Shown one piece after another: positions 14,176 to 22,488 of a stretch of DNA of 36,122 nt. The DNA comes from Candidatus Bathyarchaeota archaeon (GTDB lineage: Archaea; Thermoproteota; Bathyarchaeia; RBG-16-48-13; JAGTRE01), in NCBI GenBank assembly GCA_018396415.1, contig JAGTRE010000012.1, forward strand, positions 1-36,122, read 5' to 3'. A model generated the notes under the pieces. That model ran no database searches. It saw only the letters and a program-made list of their open reading frames with translations, and was not told the DNA's origin. Numbering within the stretch: the stretch's first letter is position 1; every line of letters begins with the position of its first letter. Position numbers and translations under genes: made by a program.

Positions 14176-15735
14176 ATGCGAACTGAGCCTATGTTTAATG
14201 AACCCAACTTTATTGCAGTGCTCGATTTCGGCGCTCAATACGCGCATCTTATAGCTCGGCGTATTCGGGAATGCCAAGTCTACTCAGAATTACTTCCGCA
14301 TAAAACATCCCCAGATGAACTGAGGAAGCTTCATCCAAAAGGTATTATTCTTTCTGGAGGTCCAGCCAGTGTATATGCTAAAGATGCGCCAACTTGTGAT
14401 CCCAAAATATTCAGTTTGGGTATTCCTATTCTAGGTATCTGTTACGGCATGCAACTTATGGCGCATATGCTTGGCGGATCAGTTTCTAAGGCTGAACGAG
14501 GGGAATATGGTAGAGTCCAATTAATAATTGATGATCATTCAGATATCTTCAAGGGGTTGCCGCAGAACCTTAATGTTTGGATGAGTCATGGAGACAGAGT
14601 AATTAAACTCCCGAAAGGTTTTAACATTATTGCACACACCGCTAACTCACCTATCGCTGCAATGGGAGATAAGAAACGGAAACTATATGGAGTTCAATTC
14701 CATCCGGAAGTTACCAACACCGACCAAGGGAAAGAAATTCTAAAAGGCTTTATTTACGCGATCTGCGGATGCGAGCCATCATGGACGATGCAGGGTTTCG
14801 TGGAGAAAACAATTACTAAGCTTAAGGAACAAATTGGAGATGACCGGGTTATTTGTGCTTTAAGTGGTGGCGTAGATTCTTCAACAACAGCAACCCTCGT
14901 TCACAGAGCAGTCGGCAACCGTTTAACCTGCATTTTCGTCGATCACGGTTTTATGCGAAAGAATGAATCTGAACAAATTCTCAAGACTTTCAGGGATAAC
15001 CTAGAGATGAATCTCATTTACGTTGATGCCAAAGCCCGGTTTATGAAAAAGTTGGAGGGTGTTACTGACCCTGAGGAAAAGCGCCTAATTATGGGAGAGG
15101 AATTTGTTAGGGTGTTTGAGGAAGAGGCACGGAAGCTTGGTAAGGTCGAATGGCTGGCACAGGGGACGCTTTACCCCGATGTTATTGAGAGTGCAGGCAC
15201 GGATAGTCCAGCCTCGCGAATTAAAACCCATCACAATGTCGCTGGTTTACCGAGACAGATGAATCTCAAATTGATCGAGCCGCTGCGTGGGCTATACAAG
15301 GATGAGGTGCGGGATGTAGCCCGTCTTTTAGGGTTGCCAGAAGAGATAATCACTCGTCATCCATTTCCTGGACCTGGCCTAGCTGTTCGAATCATTGGAG
15401 CAATTACGCAGGAAAAGTTAACCATCTGTCGTGAAGCCAGCGCTATCCTTGAGGAGGAACTGAAAAAAGCCGGAATATACGACACTGTTTGGCAAGCTTT
15501 CGCGGTTGTAGGCGACGACAAAGCAGTTGGAGTTAAGGGAGATGAACGACAACTCGGCTATATCGTTACACTCCGCATCGTTCAATCTGTAGACGCTATG
15601 ACCGCTGATTGGTTTTGGCTTCCCCGTGAGTTGGTAGAGAAGATTAGCAACCGAATCACAAATGAAGTTCCCAATGTGACCTGGGTGACTTATACGGTAA
15701 GCTCAAAACCCCCCAGCACCATTGAACCTTGCTGA
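14176..15735 (+). CDS. guaA: GMP synthase, amidotransferase and ATP-PPase fused
   Basis: 519 residues, converting XMP to GMP with glutamine and ATP. The N-terminal class I amidotransferase has the nucleophile in GICYGMQL and the His/Glu in QFHPEV. The ATP pyrophosphatase P-loop is ALSGGVDSS, followed by the C-terminal dimerisation domain (RHPFPGPGLAVRI, SKPPSTIE). Many archaea encode the two halves as separate genes; here they are one bacterial-style chain. The usual IEWE ending is replaced by IEPC. It is probably co-transcribed with lysK. Confidence 0.96.
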   Translation: MRTEPMFNEPNFIAVLDFGAQYAHLIARRIRECQVYSELLPHKTSPDELRKLHPKGIILSGGPASVYAKDAPTCDPKIFSLGIPILGICYGMQLMAHMLGGSVSKAERGEYGRVQLIIDDHSDIFKGLPQNLNVWMSHGDRVIKLPKGFNIIAHTANSPIAAMGDKKRKLYGVQFHPEVTNTDQGKEILKGFIYAICGCEPSWTMQGFVEKTITKLKEQIGDDRVICALSGGVDSSTTATLVHRAVGNRLTCIFVDHGFMRKNESEQILKTFRDNLEMNLIYVDAKARFMKKLEGVTDPEEKRLIMGEEFVRVFEEEARKLGKVEWLAQGTLYPDVIESAGTDSPASRIKTHHNVAGLPRQMNLKLIEPLRGLYKDEVRDVARLLGLPEEIITRHPFPGPGLAVRIIGAITQEKLTICREASAILEEELKKAGIYDTVWQAFAVVGDDKAVGVKGDERQLGYIVTLRIVQSVDAMTADWFWLPRELVEKISNRITNEVPNVTWVTYTVSSKPPSTIEPC

Positions 15736-15840
15736 AGGTTAAGTTTGCAAGTGTAATTTGAATTGCCTACTAAAAGGGAGAAAGAAATAAAAATTAAGAC
15801 CCACATTTGAGTGAAGAAATACCATTGGAGACTAAGTAGT

Positions 15841-17211
15841 ATGATTGAAAGAGAAGAGATGCAAGAACTGGTAATGAGATACCGGCAACCCGTAGGCGTG
15901 GTTATTGGTTCGCATTCTGCTCTTGATGCAATGGCTGGTCTGAGAAATTATGGAATAAAAGGGTTAGTATATACAACGAGGGCACGGGCTGCTATTTACT
16001 TACGTGAACCTCGCGTTGGAGACCCAAACGAGGAAGTAGAGGATCTGCCGGCAGTCGTCAGACGGGATCTTATTGTAGCAGATGACATTTCAGATATTCT
16101 TCGAAGAAAGGCTGCTTCTTGGAAAGAGGCGATTTTAATCTTAGATCGATATGAAGATATATTGAAACCTGAGAATCAAAGTGGTCTGATAGAGTTAGAG
16201 GGCATACAAATCCCCAATCGTGCATTTGCCACGTACGTCGGCGGCGAAGCCTGCGCAGAAATCGAGAATAAATTTCATGTCCCGATCTTCGGTTCACGAA
16301 GACTTCTAAAAATTGAAAATCGTGAAGAAGTCGAAAAGAATTATTATTGGTATTTAGAACAGGCTGGCATACCGCATCCTAAAGAGTTTAAATATGAAGT
16401 AGTCAACGATGGCATAAGGTTTCTAGAGAAGGTTTCTCAGCCGGTAGTTCTTAAGGTCCCTCACGCCAGTAGGCGGTTTGAGAGAGGCTTCATTTTCGCC
16501 TCAGATGGTGAAGCCTTGGAAAATGAAGTGAAGAAGGAGCTGGCAAGGGGGCAGATCATCGCGGAAGATCTAAAATTTGGTCGAGCTGAAGAGTATGTCC
16601 CCGGGGTTACAGCTAATTTCAACTTCTTCTATTCACCTATCAACGCTGAGGAAAACTGGGGGGAAATCGAACGTTACGTCAGCCGCTTCAGTTTAGCAAA
16701 TGAATTTCTCTCAATCGACGAGCGACGAGAAACCACCCATGATGGAATTACAAGGATGTTAGCTAGAGATCAGATTACCGCAGATTGGAGTAAAACACCT
16801 TACCCGGTTACCTTCGAGGTTACCGCTCATGCACTCATAAGTCTGAGAGAATCCTTGTTAAGAAAAATATACCCGATTGCTGATGCCTTTGTAGAGCTTA
16901 CCCAGAAATTGGAACCCCCTGGTATGATTGGCGCCTACTGTATCCAAACATTGATAACCTTCGAAGAACTTCCGATGGTTGAGGCTGTCCAACAAGGGGT
17001 TTACGACTCAGCTGGAGCAACTCTTTTCGACTTTGTTCCAAAAACTCAAGATATAGCCGTTCGGCACGGCGGTGGAACCAACGTTCACATGGGTCTCGGT
17101 TCCCAATATGCTAACGCTAAGTACAATCGTCCCCTAAGTACTGGTGACAGAATCGCGTTGGAACTTAGGAGGGCCAAAGAAAAAGGTAAACTAGAACTGA
17201 TCGTTACGTAA
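15841..17211 (+). CDS. PurP-like ATP-grasp ligase, divergent paralogue
   Basis: 456 residues, related to formate-dependent FAICAR synthetase PurP (AICAR + formate + ATP). The N-terminal region has VGVVIGSHSALDAMAGLRNY; the C-terminal region has LRESLLRKIYPIADAF and LEPPGMIGAYCIQTLITF. It is about 100 residues longer than standard PurP. The ATP-loop segment, usually GARGGRGY-like, reads HASRRFERGF. The FExSAR metal segment is replaced by a longer stretch ending GGGTNVHMG. ATG 15841 matches the family N-terminus, and a TATA element near 15787-15795 puts the transcript start beyond GTG 15811. Position after guaA suits purine synthesis, but activity may differ. Confidence 0.8.
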   Translation: MIEREEMQELVMRYRQPVGVVIGSHSALDAMAGLRNYGIKGLVYTTRARAAIYLREPRVGDPNEEVEDLPAVVRRDLIVADDISDILRRKAASWKEAILILDRYEDILKPENQSGLIELEGIQIPNRAFATYVGGEACAEIENKFHVPIFGSRRLLKIENREEVEKNYYWYLEQAGIPHPKEFKYEVVNDGIRFLEKVSQPVVLKVPHASRRFERGFIFASDGEALENEVKKELARGQIIAEDLKFGRAEEYVPGVTANFNFFYSPINAEENWGEIERYVSRFSLANEFLSIDERRETTHDGITRMLARDQITADWSKTPYPVTFEVTAHALISLRESLLRKIYPIADAFVELTQKLEPPGMIGAYCIQTLITFEELPMVEAVQQGVYDSAGATLFDFVPKTQDIAVRHGGGTNVHMGLGSQYANAKYNRPLSTGDRIALELRRAKEKGKLELIVT

Positions 17212-17273
17212 CATTTTCATCAGCAAATCCTTTTTATTACTGTGTTCTTTTTTCTTAGGAAGGAAGCTCTAAG

Positions 17274-17444
17274 ATGTCTTCGCGTAGGAGGCTTATCCGC
17301 TGCCCAAAATGCGGGGATGAATTTGACATTTCCTACGCCCGAACATTCGGCTGTGGAAGTTGCCCCTCCCTTGTGCAATGTGCGATGGTTAAATGTCCAA
17401 CTTGTGGGCACGAATTTCCTAATCCGACGTATCCTCAGGTGTAA
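17274..17444 (+). CDS. 56-aa double zinc-ribbon protein
   Basis: A short gene from ATG 17274 with AGGAAGG upstream. It has eight cysteines: a ribbon with RCPKCGDEF and KCPTCGHEF as outer knuckles, and a middle segment CGSCPSLVQC. All could serve as zinc or Fe-S ligands. The TAA ends three bases before the ATG of the next gene, a membrane protein, so the two are translationally linked. No catalytic motif is present. A role as a metal-binding partner of that protein is a guess. Confidence 0.75.
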   Translation: MSSRRRLIRCPKCGDEFDISYARTFGCGSCPSLVQCAMVKCPTCGHEFPNPTYPQV

Positions 17445-17447
17445 TGA

Positions 17448-17981
17448 ATGGGGAAACGGCAGAGAGTCATTGTTCGGTGGACAGCCCCAAAGGAATTGGT
17501 TGCGCTCACTGTTTTCATCGCCACGATTTCATTGCTTGAAGCTATCTTAGTCACTTACTTTTGGTCACTGGGTATGACGGACTTTATACTCTTACTTCTA
17601 CCATTGATTGGCGTTGTGATCGCCTTAACATTTTCATGGGCTTATCTAACGGAGCAAATCGCAATTGTCCCTCAAAAGGCAAAGGCGAAAGAGAAGCGTG
17701 GTAGGCACTCCTTTTTTAGATTAGGTAAATTATCATCGATGCTTTCAAGCGGCAGAACATCTTGGGAAATAACCTTTCGAAGTACAGCCATCATGGTGGC
17801 AGCCTTCCTTATACCTGTAGGGGCAATTTACATCTTAACATCCCAGTGGATAGTTCAATTCCTCACTTTCCTCAAACCCTTAGTAGAGATTGAAGTTGTT
17901 TGGAAATATCTTCTTGTTCAAGATGTGCCTGCGATGATTGCCGGGTTGTTCGTACTATTAATGGGTCGTCGAAGAGCTTAA
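17448..17981 (+). CDS. Membrane protein, about four TM segments
   Basis: 177 residues: hydrophobic segments at about 15-38, 46-66, 110-130 and 155-172, with a basic cytosolic loop between the second and third (KAKAKEKRGRHSFFRLGK). I recognise no family. It is coupled to the preceding eight-cysteine zinc-ribbon gene (three-base gap), which suggests a membrane complex with a soluble metal-binding partner. Confidence 0.7.
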   Translation: MGKRQRVIVRWTAPKELVALTVFIATISLLEAILVTYFWSLGMTDFILLLLPLIGVVIALTFSWAYLTEQIAIVPQKAKAKEKRGRHSFFRLGKLSSMLSSGRTSWEITFRSTAIMVAAFLIPVGAIYILTSQWIVQFLTFLKPLVEIEVVWKYLLVQDVPAMIAGLFVLLMGRRRA

Positions 17982-18067
17982 TTCTGATATCTAAATAGCC
18001 CTTTTAACCTTGAAAGTTAATCTATTTCTGTCTTGATGGCATATGATTTCATTGGGAGTTGAGAATT

Positions 18068-18919
18068 TTGGCAGATCGCCCTAGGTTTGGCCCAGCTGGG
18101 AAACCCCCTCGTTTTAAAGGGGCTATGTCTGAAATTCCCAAATTCCTTCATGAAGAAGGGTTAGATGCCTTTGAATATCAGGCAGTTCGCGGTGTCAGAA
18201 TCAGCCAAAATGATGCTAAGAATCTTGGATCTAACGGGACAAAATATGATGTTTGGCTTACCTTACATGGACCTTACTTCATCAATCTATGTGGGGAAAA
18301 AGCGGTTGTGGACGCTAGTAAACAACGCCTTATCGACAGTTTAAAAGCCGCCAGTTGGATGGGGGCTCATCAAGTAGTCTTCCATCCAGGCTATTATGGT
18401 ATGAGATCGGAGCAAGAGGCCCTTGATCTATGTGTTCAAGCCCTACAGGAAGTAGTTGAATTAGCGGAAAGGCTGGGTATTCATGGGGTAAGACTTGGAC
18501 CGGAAACTACTGGAAAGCCAACGCAGGTCGGTAGTTTAGATGAAATTTTAACTATCTGCACTAAGGTGGAGGCCACTTCTCCGACTATTGACTGGGCGCA
18601 CATTCACGCCCGAGGCAACGGTGTAATCAAAAGTCGGGAAGACTATGTTAAGCTAATTGATCTCATTGAGAAGAAACTTGGTTCAGAGGCGGTTAAAAAC
18701 ATGCACTGTCATTACACTCCGGTAGAATTTACTTCCAAAGGGGAGAGATGTCATCATACTATGGATGAACCGGGTTTTGGACCGGACTTCAAACCATTAG
18801 CCGAACTTATCGTCCAACTTGGTCTTAAGCCAATCATAATCAGTGAGTCGCCTGTGCTAGATCTTGATTCAATAAAAATGCAAAAAATGGTTAAGGAGGC
18901 TTTAAACGCAAAGAAATAG
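18068..18919 (+). CDS. nfo: Endonuclease IV-type AP endonuclease
   Basis: A TIM-barrel enzyme of about 283 residues (xylose isomerase-like fold) that cleaves DNA 5' to abasic sites in base excision repair. Trinuclear zinc ligands are recognisable: LHGPY, VFHPGYYG, LGPETTG, IDWAHIHARG, MHCHYTPVEF and IISESP. TTG 18068 follows GGGAG by nine bases; TTG 18059 would be too close to that site. Monocistronic, converging on the ModE-like gene. Confidence 0.92.
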   Translation: MADRPRFGPAGKPPRFKGAMSEIPKFLHEEGLDAFEYQAVRGVRISQNDAKNLGSNGTKYDVWLTLHGPYFINLCGEKAVVDASKQRLIDSLKAASWMGAHQVVFHPGYYGMRSEQEALDLCVQALQEVVELAERLGIHGVRLGPETTGKPTQVGSLDEILTICTKVEATSPTIDWAHIHARGNGVIKSREDYVKLIDLIEKKLGSEAVKNMHCHYTPVEFTSKGERCHHTMDEPGFGPDFKPLAELIVQLGLKPIIISESPVLDLDSIKMQKMVKEALNAKK

Positions 18920-18932
18920 CTTAGCTACACGT

Positions 18933-19292
18933 TCACTTCAGTGAAACTTTCCTACCTAGGGCTGCTAGAATGAGGTTTTCCCCATTTTTATACTCCTCAA
19001 GTAAGATTTTTCCCGTTTCTGTAAGTCGTGCACCTCCACCACCCTTAAAACCGCCTTTGAATGTCTCAACCGGGGGCTCTCCTAAGCGTGCCCGCATTTT
19101 TTCCAGATAGTTCCATAAAAATCTGTAGGAGATGGATAGACTATTAGCCGCTCCGCTAATGGATTTATTTTGGTTGATCGCCGCGAGAATTTCTGCTCCA
19201 CCCCTTCCTATTACCGGTTTCCCATTATATTCCAGCCATAAACGTACTCTTGGAACAAGTTTGTCTCTATTAATTGTCAACTTTCTCACCAA
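18933..19292 (-). CDS. ModE-like winged-helix regulator
   Basis: 119 residues matching the N-terminal DNA-binding domain of ModE (LysR-like winged helix): PVIGRGGAEILAAINQNKSI, GAANSLSISYRFLWNYLEKM, ETFKGGFKGGGGARLTETGK. The molybdate-binding MOP domains of bacterial ModE are absent, as in many archaeal forms. The start is either TTG/GTG at 19292/19289 or TTG 19280, which has GGTGAG four bases upstream. It faces two moeA genes over a 170-base interval, so control of molybdenum or tungsten cofactor genes is likely. Confidence 0.85.
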   Translation of the reverse strand: MVRKLTINRDKLVPRVRLWLEYNGKPVIGRGGAEILAAINQNKSISGAANSLSISYRFLWNYLEKMRARLGEPPVETFKGGFKGGGGARLTETGKILLEEYKNGENLILAALGRKVSLK

Positions 19293-19346
19293 TTACTAGT
19301 CTTAAACCCTTATCCATTGCAACTACAACTCTGATTTATTAAGTAG

Positions 19347-19391
19347 TAGGCATCGTCAACTATAAAAGTTCGACTTGTACAATTATGCCTA
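19347..19391 (+). promoter_or_regulatory. moeA promoter: TATA box inside an inverted repeat
   Basis: TAGGCAT (19347-19353) and ATGCCTA (19385-19391) are inverted 7-bp arms bracketing the TATA element CTATAAAAG (19360-19368). The right arm falls near the predicted transcript start. The divergent ModE-like protein is the natural candidate to bind here. The arms do not match the bacterial ModE operator, so the assignment is inference. Confidence 0.4.
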
Positions 19392-19463
19392 ACGATATTC
19401 TATGCCATACGTTAAAAACCTGTTAAAATAAAAATTAGGAAGCATACTTGAGATGAGCTGCCA

Positions 19464-20699
19464 ATGGCTAAACTGAGAGGTTTTACAAAACTAACTAACG
19501 TCGATGAGGCTCTGAGAAAATTAGTTAGTCACGCCAAGGTATCGGTGTTAGAGCCTGAAACCGTTACGTTAAACGAAGCGCTTGGGCGAGTGCTTGCCGT
19601 AGACATCATCGCTCCGCGTGACCTCCCAAATTTTGATCGCTCAGCTGTTGACGGGTATGCTGTATTCGCCTCAGACACATTTGGGGCTTCAGAATTTAAT
19701 CCGAAAAAAATCCGCTTGGTAACTGGTGACCAAATTAAGCCTGGTACAGCTGTGCGAGTATGGACTGGTTCGGCAATGCCAGCTGGAGCGGATGCCGTAG
19801 TTATGCTTGAGTTCGTACGCCCCCATGAAGATTCAATTGAAGTTTTAAAGCCAGTAGTTCCAGGTCAGAATGTATCACCTAAGGGCGAGGACATTCCTCA
19901 GGGGGAAATAGCGCTAAAGAAAGGACAGAGGCTTCGTCCTCAAGACCTGGGACTAATTGCTGCTCTAGGTTTTGTTCAAGTGAAGGTTGTTCGAAAACCC
20001 AAGATAGCTGTTCTTTCCACAGGGGATGAACTCGTTGAACTCGGTTCCATCCCGAAAAAAGGTCAAGTGATTGACACCAACCGGCTAATTCTTCAAGCAA
20101 TGATCAAGGAGCTTGGAGGAGCTCCTCAAGATCTAGGCATCGTCAAAGACGAACTAAACGAGATCACTGAACGAATTGCAGCTGGATTAGCAACTACGGA
20201 CATGGTTATTACAACTGGCGGAACAAGCGTGGGAAAGTTAGATCTCGTTCCAGATGCGATAAACAAACTTGGCAACCCAGGCATGCTCGTTCACGGGATT
20301 GCCATGCGTCCTGGTAGACCAACCGGTTTAGCCGTGGTGGATGGGAAGCCGATTTTAACCTTTCCGGGAAACCCAGTTGCTGCAATGTTTAGTTTTGAGG
20401 TTTTTGCTCGCCCTTTAATTTTAAAAATGCTCGGAATCGCCGCGGAGCCCCGTCCGACGGTTAACGCAAAATTGACGCGAAGAATTGCATCTACACTTGG
20501 AACAAAAGTCTTTCTTCGGGTATGGGTCTTCGAGAAAAATGGGATGTTGTTTGCTGAACCCATTCGGACAACGGGTTCGGGTATACTGACAACGATGACC
20601 AAAGCCAATGGATACGTAGTGATTCCTGAAACACGAGAATTCTTAGAGGCAGATGAAATGGTTACAGTACACCTACTCAATCCAGTCGGGGGAGGCTAA
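19464..20699 (+). CDS. moeA: Molybdopterin molybdenumtransferase, copy 1
   Basis: 411 residues. It inserts molybdate or tungstate into adenylylated molybdopterin. Visible: FDRSAVDGYAVF near residue 55, the SGAMPAGAD-like block (TGSAMPAGADAVVML), VKPGQNV-like VPGQNVSPKGEDIP, the MogA-like TTGGTSVGKLD, RPGRPTGLAV and FPGNPVAA, then the C-terminal beta-barrel. It overlaps the next moeA by a TAATG junction. Two copies are usual in archaea that use both molybdenum and tungsten or two pterin forms. Confidence 0.94.
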   Translation: MAKLRGFTKLTNVDEALRKLVSHAKVSVLEPETVTLNEALGRVLAVDIIAPRDLPNFDRSAVDGYAVFASDTFGASEFNPKKIRLVTGDQIKPGTAVRVWTGSAMPAGADAVVMLEFVRPHEDSIEVLKPVVPGQNVSPKGEDIPQGEIALKKGQRLRPQDLGLIAALGFVQVKVVRKPKIAVLSTGDELVELGSIPKKGQVIDTNRLILQAMIKELGGAPQDLGIVKDELNEITERIAAGLATTDMVITTGGTSVGKLDLVPDAINKLGNPGMLVHGIAMRPGRPTGLAVVDGKPILTFPGNPVAAMFSFEVFARPLILKMLGIAAEPRPTVNAKLTRRIASTLGTKVFLRVWVFEKNGMLFAEPIRTTGSGILTTMTKANGYVVIPETREFLEADEMVTVHLLNPVGGG

Positions 20700-21937
20700 T
20701 GTCTCGGCGCTTACTCTCACTAGAGGAAGCAACTGCGGTAATTCAACAATATTATAAACCGGAGCAGATCGGTAGAGAAAGAGTTCAGTTGGAATTTGCG
20801 TATGGGCGAGTATTAGCCGACGATATCGTTTCGCCGATTAACGTCCCCCCATTTGATCGATCAACAGTCGATGGGTATGCTGTTCAAGCCTCAAGCACAT
20901 TTGGGGCTGAAGAGGATAAACCCATCACTCTAACTCTTTTAGGAAGGATAAGCGCCGGACAGGTTTCACAGGTAACGGTTAAACCCGAAACCGCTGTCGG
21001 AATCGCAACTGGGGCTCCCTTGCCAGCTGGGGCAGATGCTGTGGTCATGCTCGAGCACACAACAGTTTCAGCTGATAAAGTAAAAATTTACCGACCCGTA
21101 GCTCCAGGTGAAAATGTTCTACGTGCTGGAGCTGACATAAAGGCTAAGGAAGTGGTTCTGAAAAAAATGCAGCACCTCGGCGCCCGGGAACTCGGGGTCT
21201 TGGCTGCAATCGGAATGCCGTCAGTGATGGTCTACAAGAAGCCGAGGGTGTCGATTCTATCAACAGGGGGCGAACTAGTCAGACCAGGTAAGCCGCTTGA
21301 ACCCGGCAAGATCTATGACATAAATCAGAGTACGTTAGTTGCCTCAGTTATCGAGTGCAATTGTAAACCAATTCCTTTGGGAATAATTCCAGATGATCCT
21401 CAAGGGATGAAGTCAACGCTGAAGAACGCTTTAATCGTTGCTGACGTCGTGATCACGTCAGGGGCAACCTCCGCCGGAGCTGAAGACATTCTACCGCAAA
21501 TTCTAAATGAGCTAGGTAAGCCAGGAGTTATCGTTTGGGGTCTTGCAACTAAGCCGGGTAAGCCGACGACCGTCGCCGTAATTAATGGCAAGCCAGTTTT
21601 CGCTCTGCCGGGTCATCCAACATCAGCTTTAACCATTTTTCTACTTCTCGTTCGTCCATTTCTACTTCGAGCTGCAGGTTTCCAACCTAAACAACCTATA
21701 ATTACTAAAGCCCATTTGGATGCGAAAGTTTTCTCAGCAGCTGGAAGAACGACATTCATTCCTGTAAAACTTGTATCCAAGGGAGAAGGTGAAACTATTG
21801 CGCAGCCGATTCCATCGGAATCTGGAGCAATAACTACGCTTGCTTCAGCTGACGGCTTCATTGTTATACCTTCAAACATACAGTTTATCGAGCAAGGGGA
21901 AATGGTTGAAGTTCACTTATTCTCTCCGTGGGATTAG
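20699..21937 (+). CDS. moeA: Molybdopterin molybdenumtransferase, copy 2
   Basis: 412 residues, paralogue of the preceding gene and translationally coupled to it (ATG overlaps the upstream TAA). It has FDRSTVDGYAVQ and GAPLPAGADAVVMLEHT. The TGGTSxG loop has become TSGATSAGAEDILP and FPGNP has become LPGHPTSA. These changes in the MPT-binding loop suggest a different metal or pterin substrate from copy 1, such as tungsten against molybdenum; which is which cannot be told. Same transcript, probably under the ModE-like regulator. Confidence 0.93.
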   Translation: MSRRLLSLEEATAVIQQYYKPEQIGRERVQLEFAYGRVLADDIVSPINVPPFDRSTVDGYAVQASSTFGAEEDKPITLTLLGRISAGQVSQVTVKPETAVGIATGAPLPAGADAVVMLEHTTVSADKVKIYRPVAPGENVLRAGADIKAKEVVLKKMQHLGARELGVLAAIGMPSVMVYKKPRVSILSTGGELVRPGKPLEPGKIYDINQSTLVASVIECNCKPIPLGIIPDDPQGMKSTLKNALIVADVVITSGATSAGAEDILPQILNELGKPGVIVWGLATKPGKPTTVAVINGKPVFALPGHPTSALTIFLLLVRPFLLRAAGFQPKQPIITKAHLDAKVFSAAGRTTFIPVKLVSKGEGETIAQPIPSESGAITTLASADGFIVIPSNIQFIEQGEMVEVHLFSPWD

Positions 21938-21955
21938 TGACTAGGCGATAATTCT

Positions 21956-22351
21956 TTAACTGAAGATTTTTCTTTTAACACAAAGATAGAGAAGAGTAAT
22001 GATATTCAACGCAGTATATCCGAGTAAAATAACGTTTAGAAGTACTAAGTCTCCGCCTGAAATCATCACCGAAGCATATAATGTTACAATTCCGACGGTA
22101 ATACTTAGAATCGAAACTGAGACACCAAGCCAGAGTCCGAAGCGCTTCAGCTTGAATAACCCGTATGTAGCCAATAACCCCAGCGCTCCAAGTACTACTA
22201 AGTAAACGAGACGGAAACTGGAGGACGCGGCAAAACCTATGTTGAACGCGCTTACTAAGACATAGCACGCCATCACTAAGAAAAGACCGCGTGACCTCAC
22301 TGGTTTAACTTCAACCTCAGGTTTTTCTGCAACTCTTCTACTCTTCGCCAA
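21956..22351 (-). CDS. Small four-TM membrane protein
   Basis: 131 residues. A charged N-terminal tail (about 20 residues) precedes four hydrophobic helices at about 23-42, 46-64, 72-92 and 100-122, ending in a short basic tail. TTG 22351 is supported by AGAGGA six bases upstream. No polar signature inside the helices and no recognisable family. It converges on moeA copy 2 and is divergent from the ureohydrolase gene. Confidence 0.7.
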   Translation of the reverse strand: MAKSRRVAEKPEVEVKPVRSRGLFLVMACYVLVSAFNIGFAASSSFRLVYLVVLGALGLLATYGLFKLKRFGLWLGVSVSILSITVGIVTLYASVMISGGDLVLLNVILLGYTALNIITLLYLCVKRKIFS

Positions 22352-22488
22352 ACTGGAATCCTCTGATGACCATAATCGGCATCAATTTGATATTAATTTC
22401 TTTTCAATCCTCGGAAACTCTTAAAGACCATACAATTAACTAACCATATGCATAGTGTTTACACAATACTCTTGAGAACGGTGTTGCC

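Noticed and set aside
17220-17550. Frames over 100 codons or 63 codons (both strands) across the zinc-ribbon gene
   Set aside because: The 56-codon frame from 17274 has eight ordered cysteines, a ribosome site and coupling to the next gene; the others are shadows of it.
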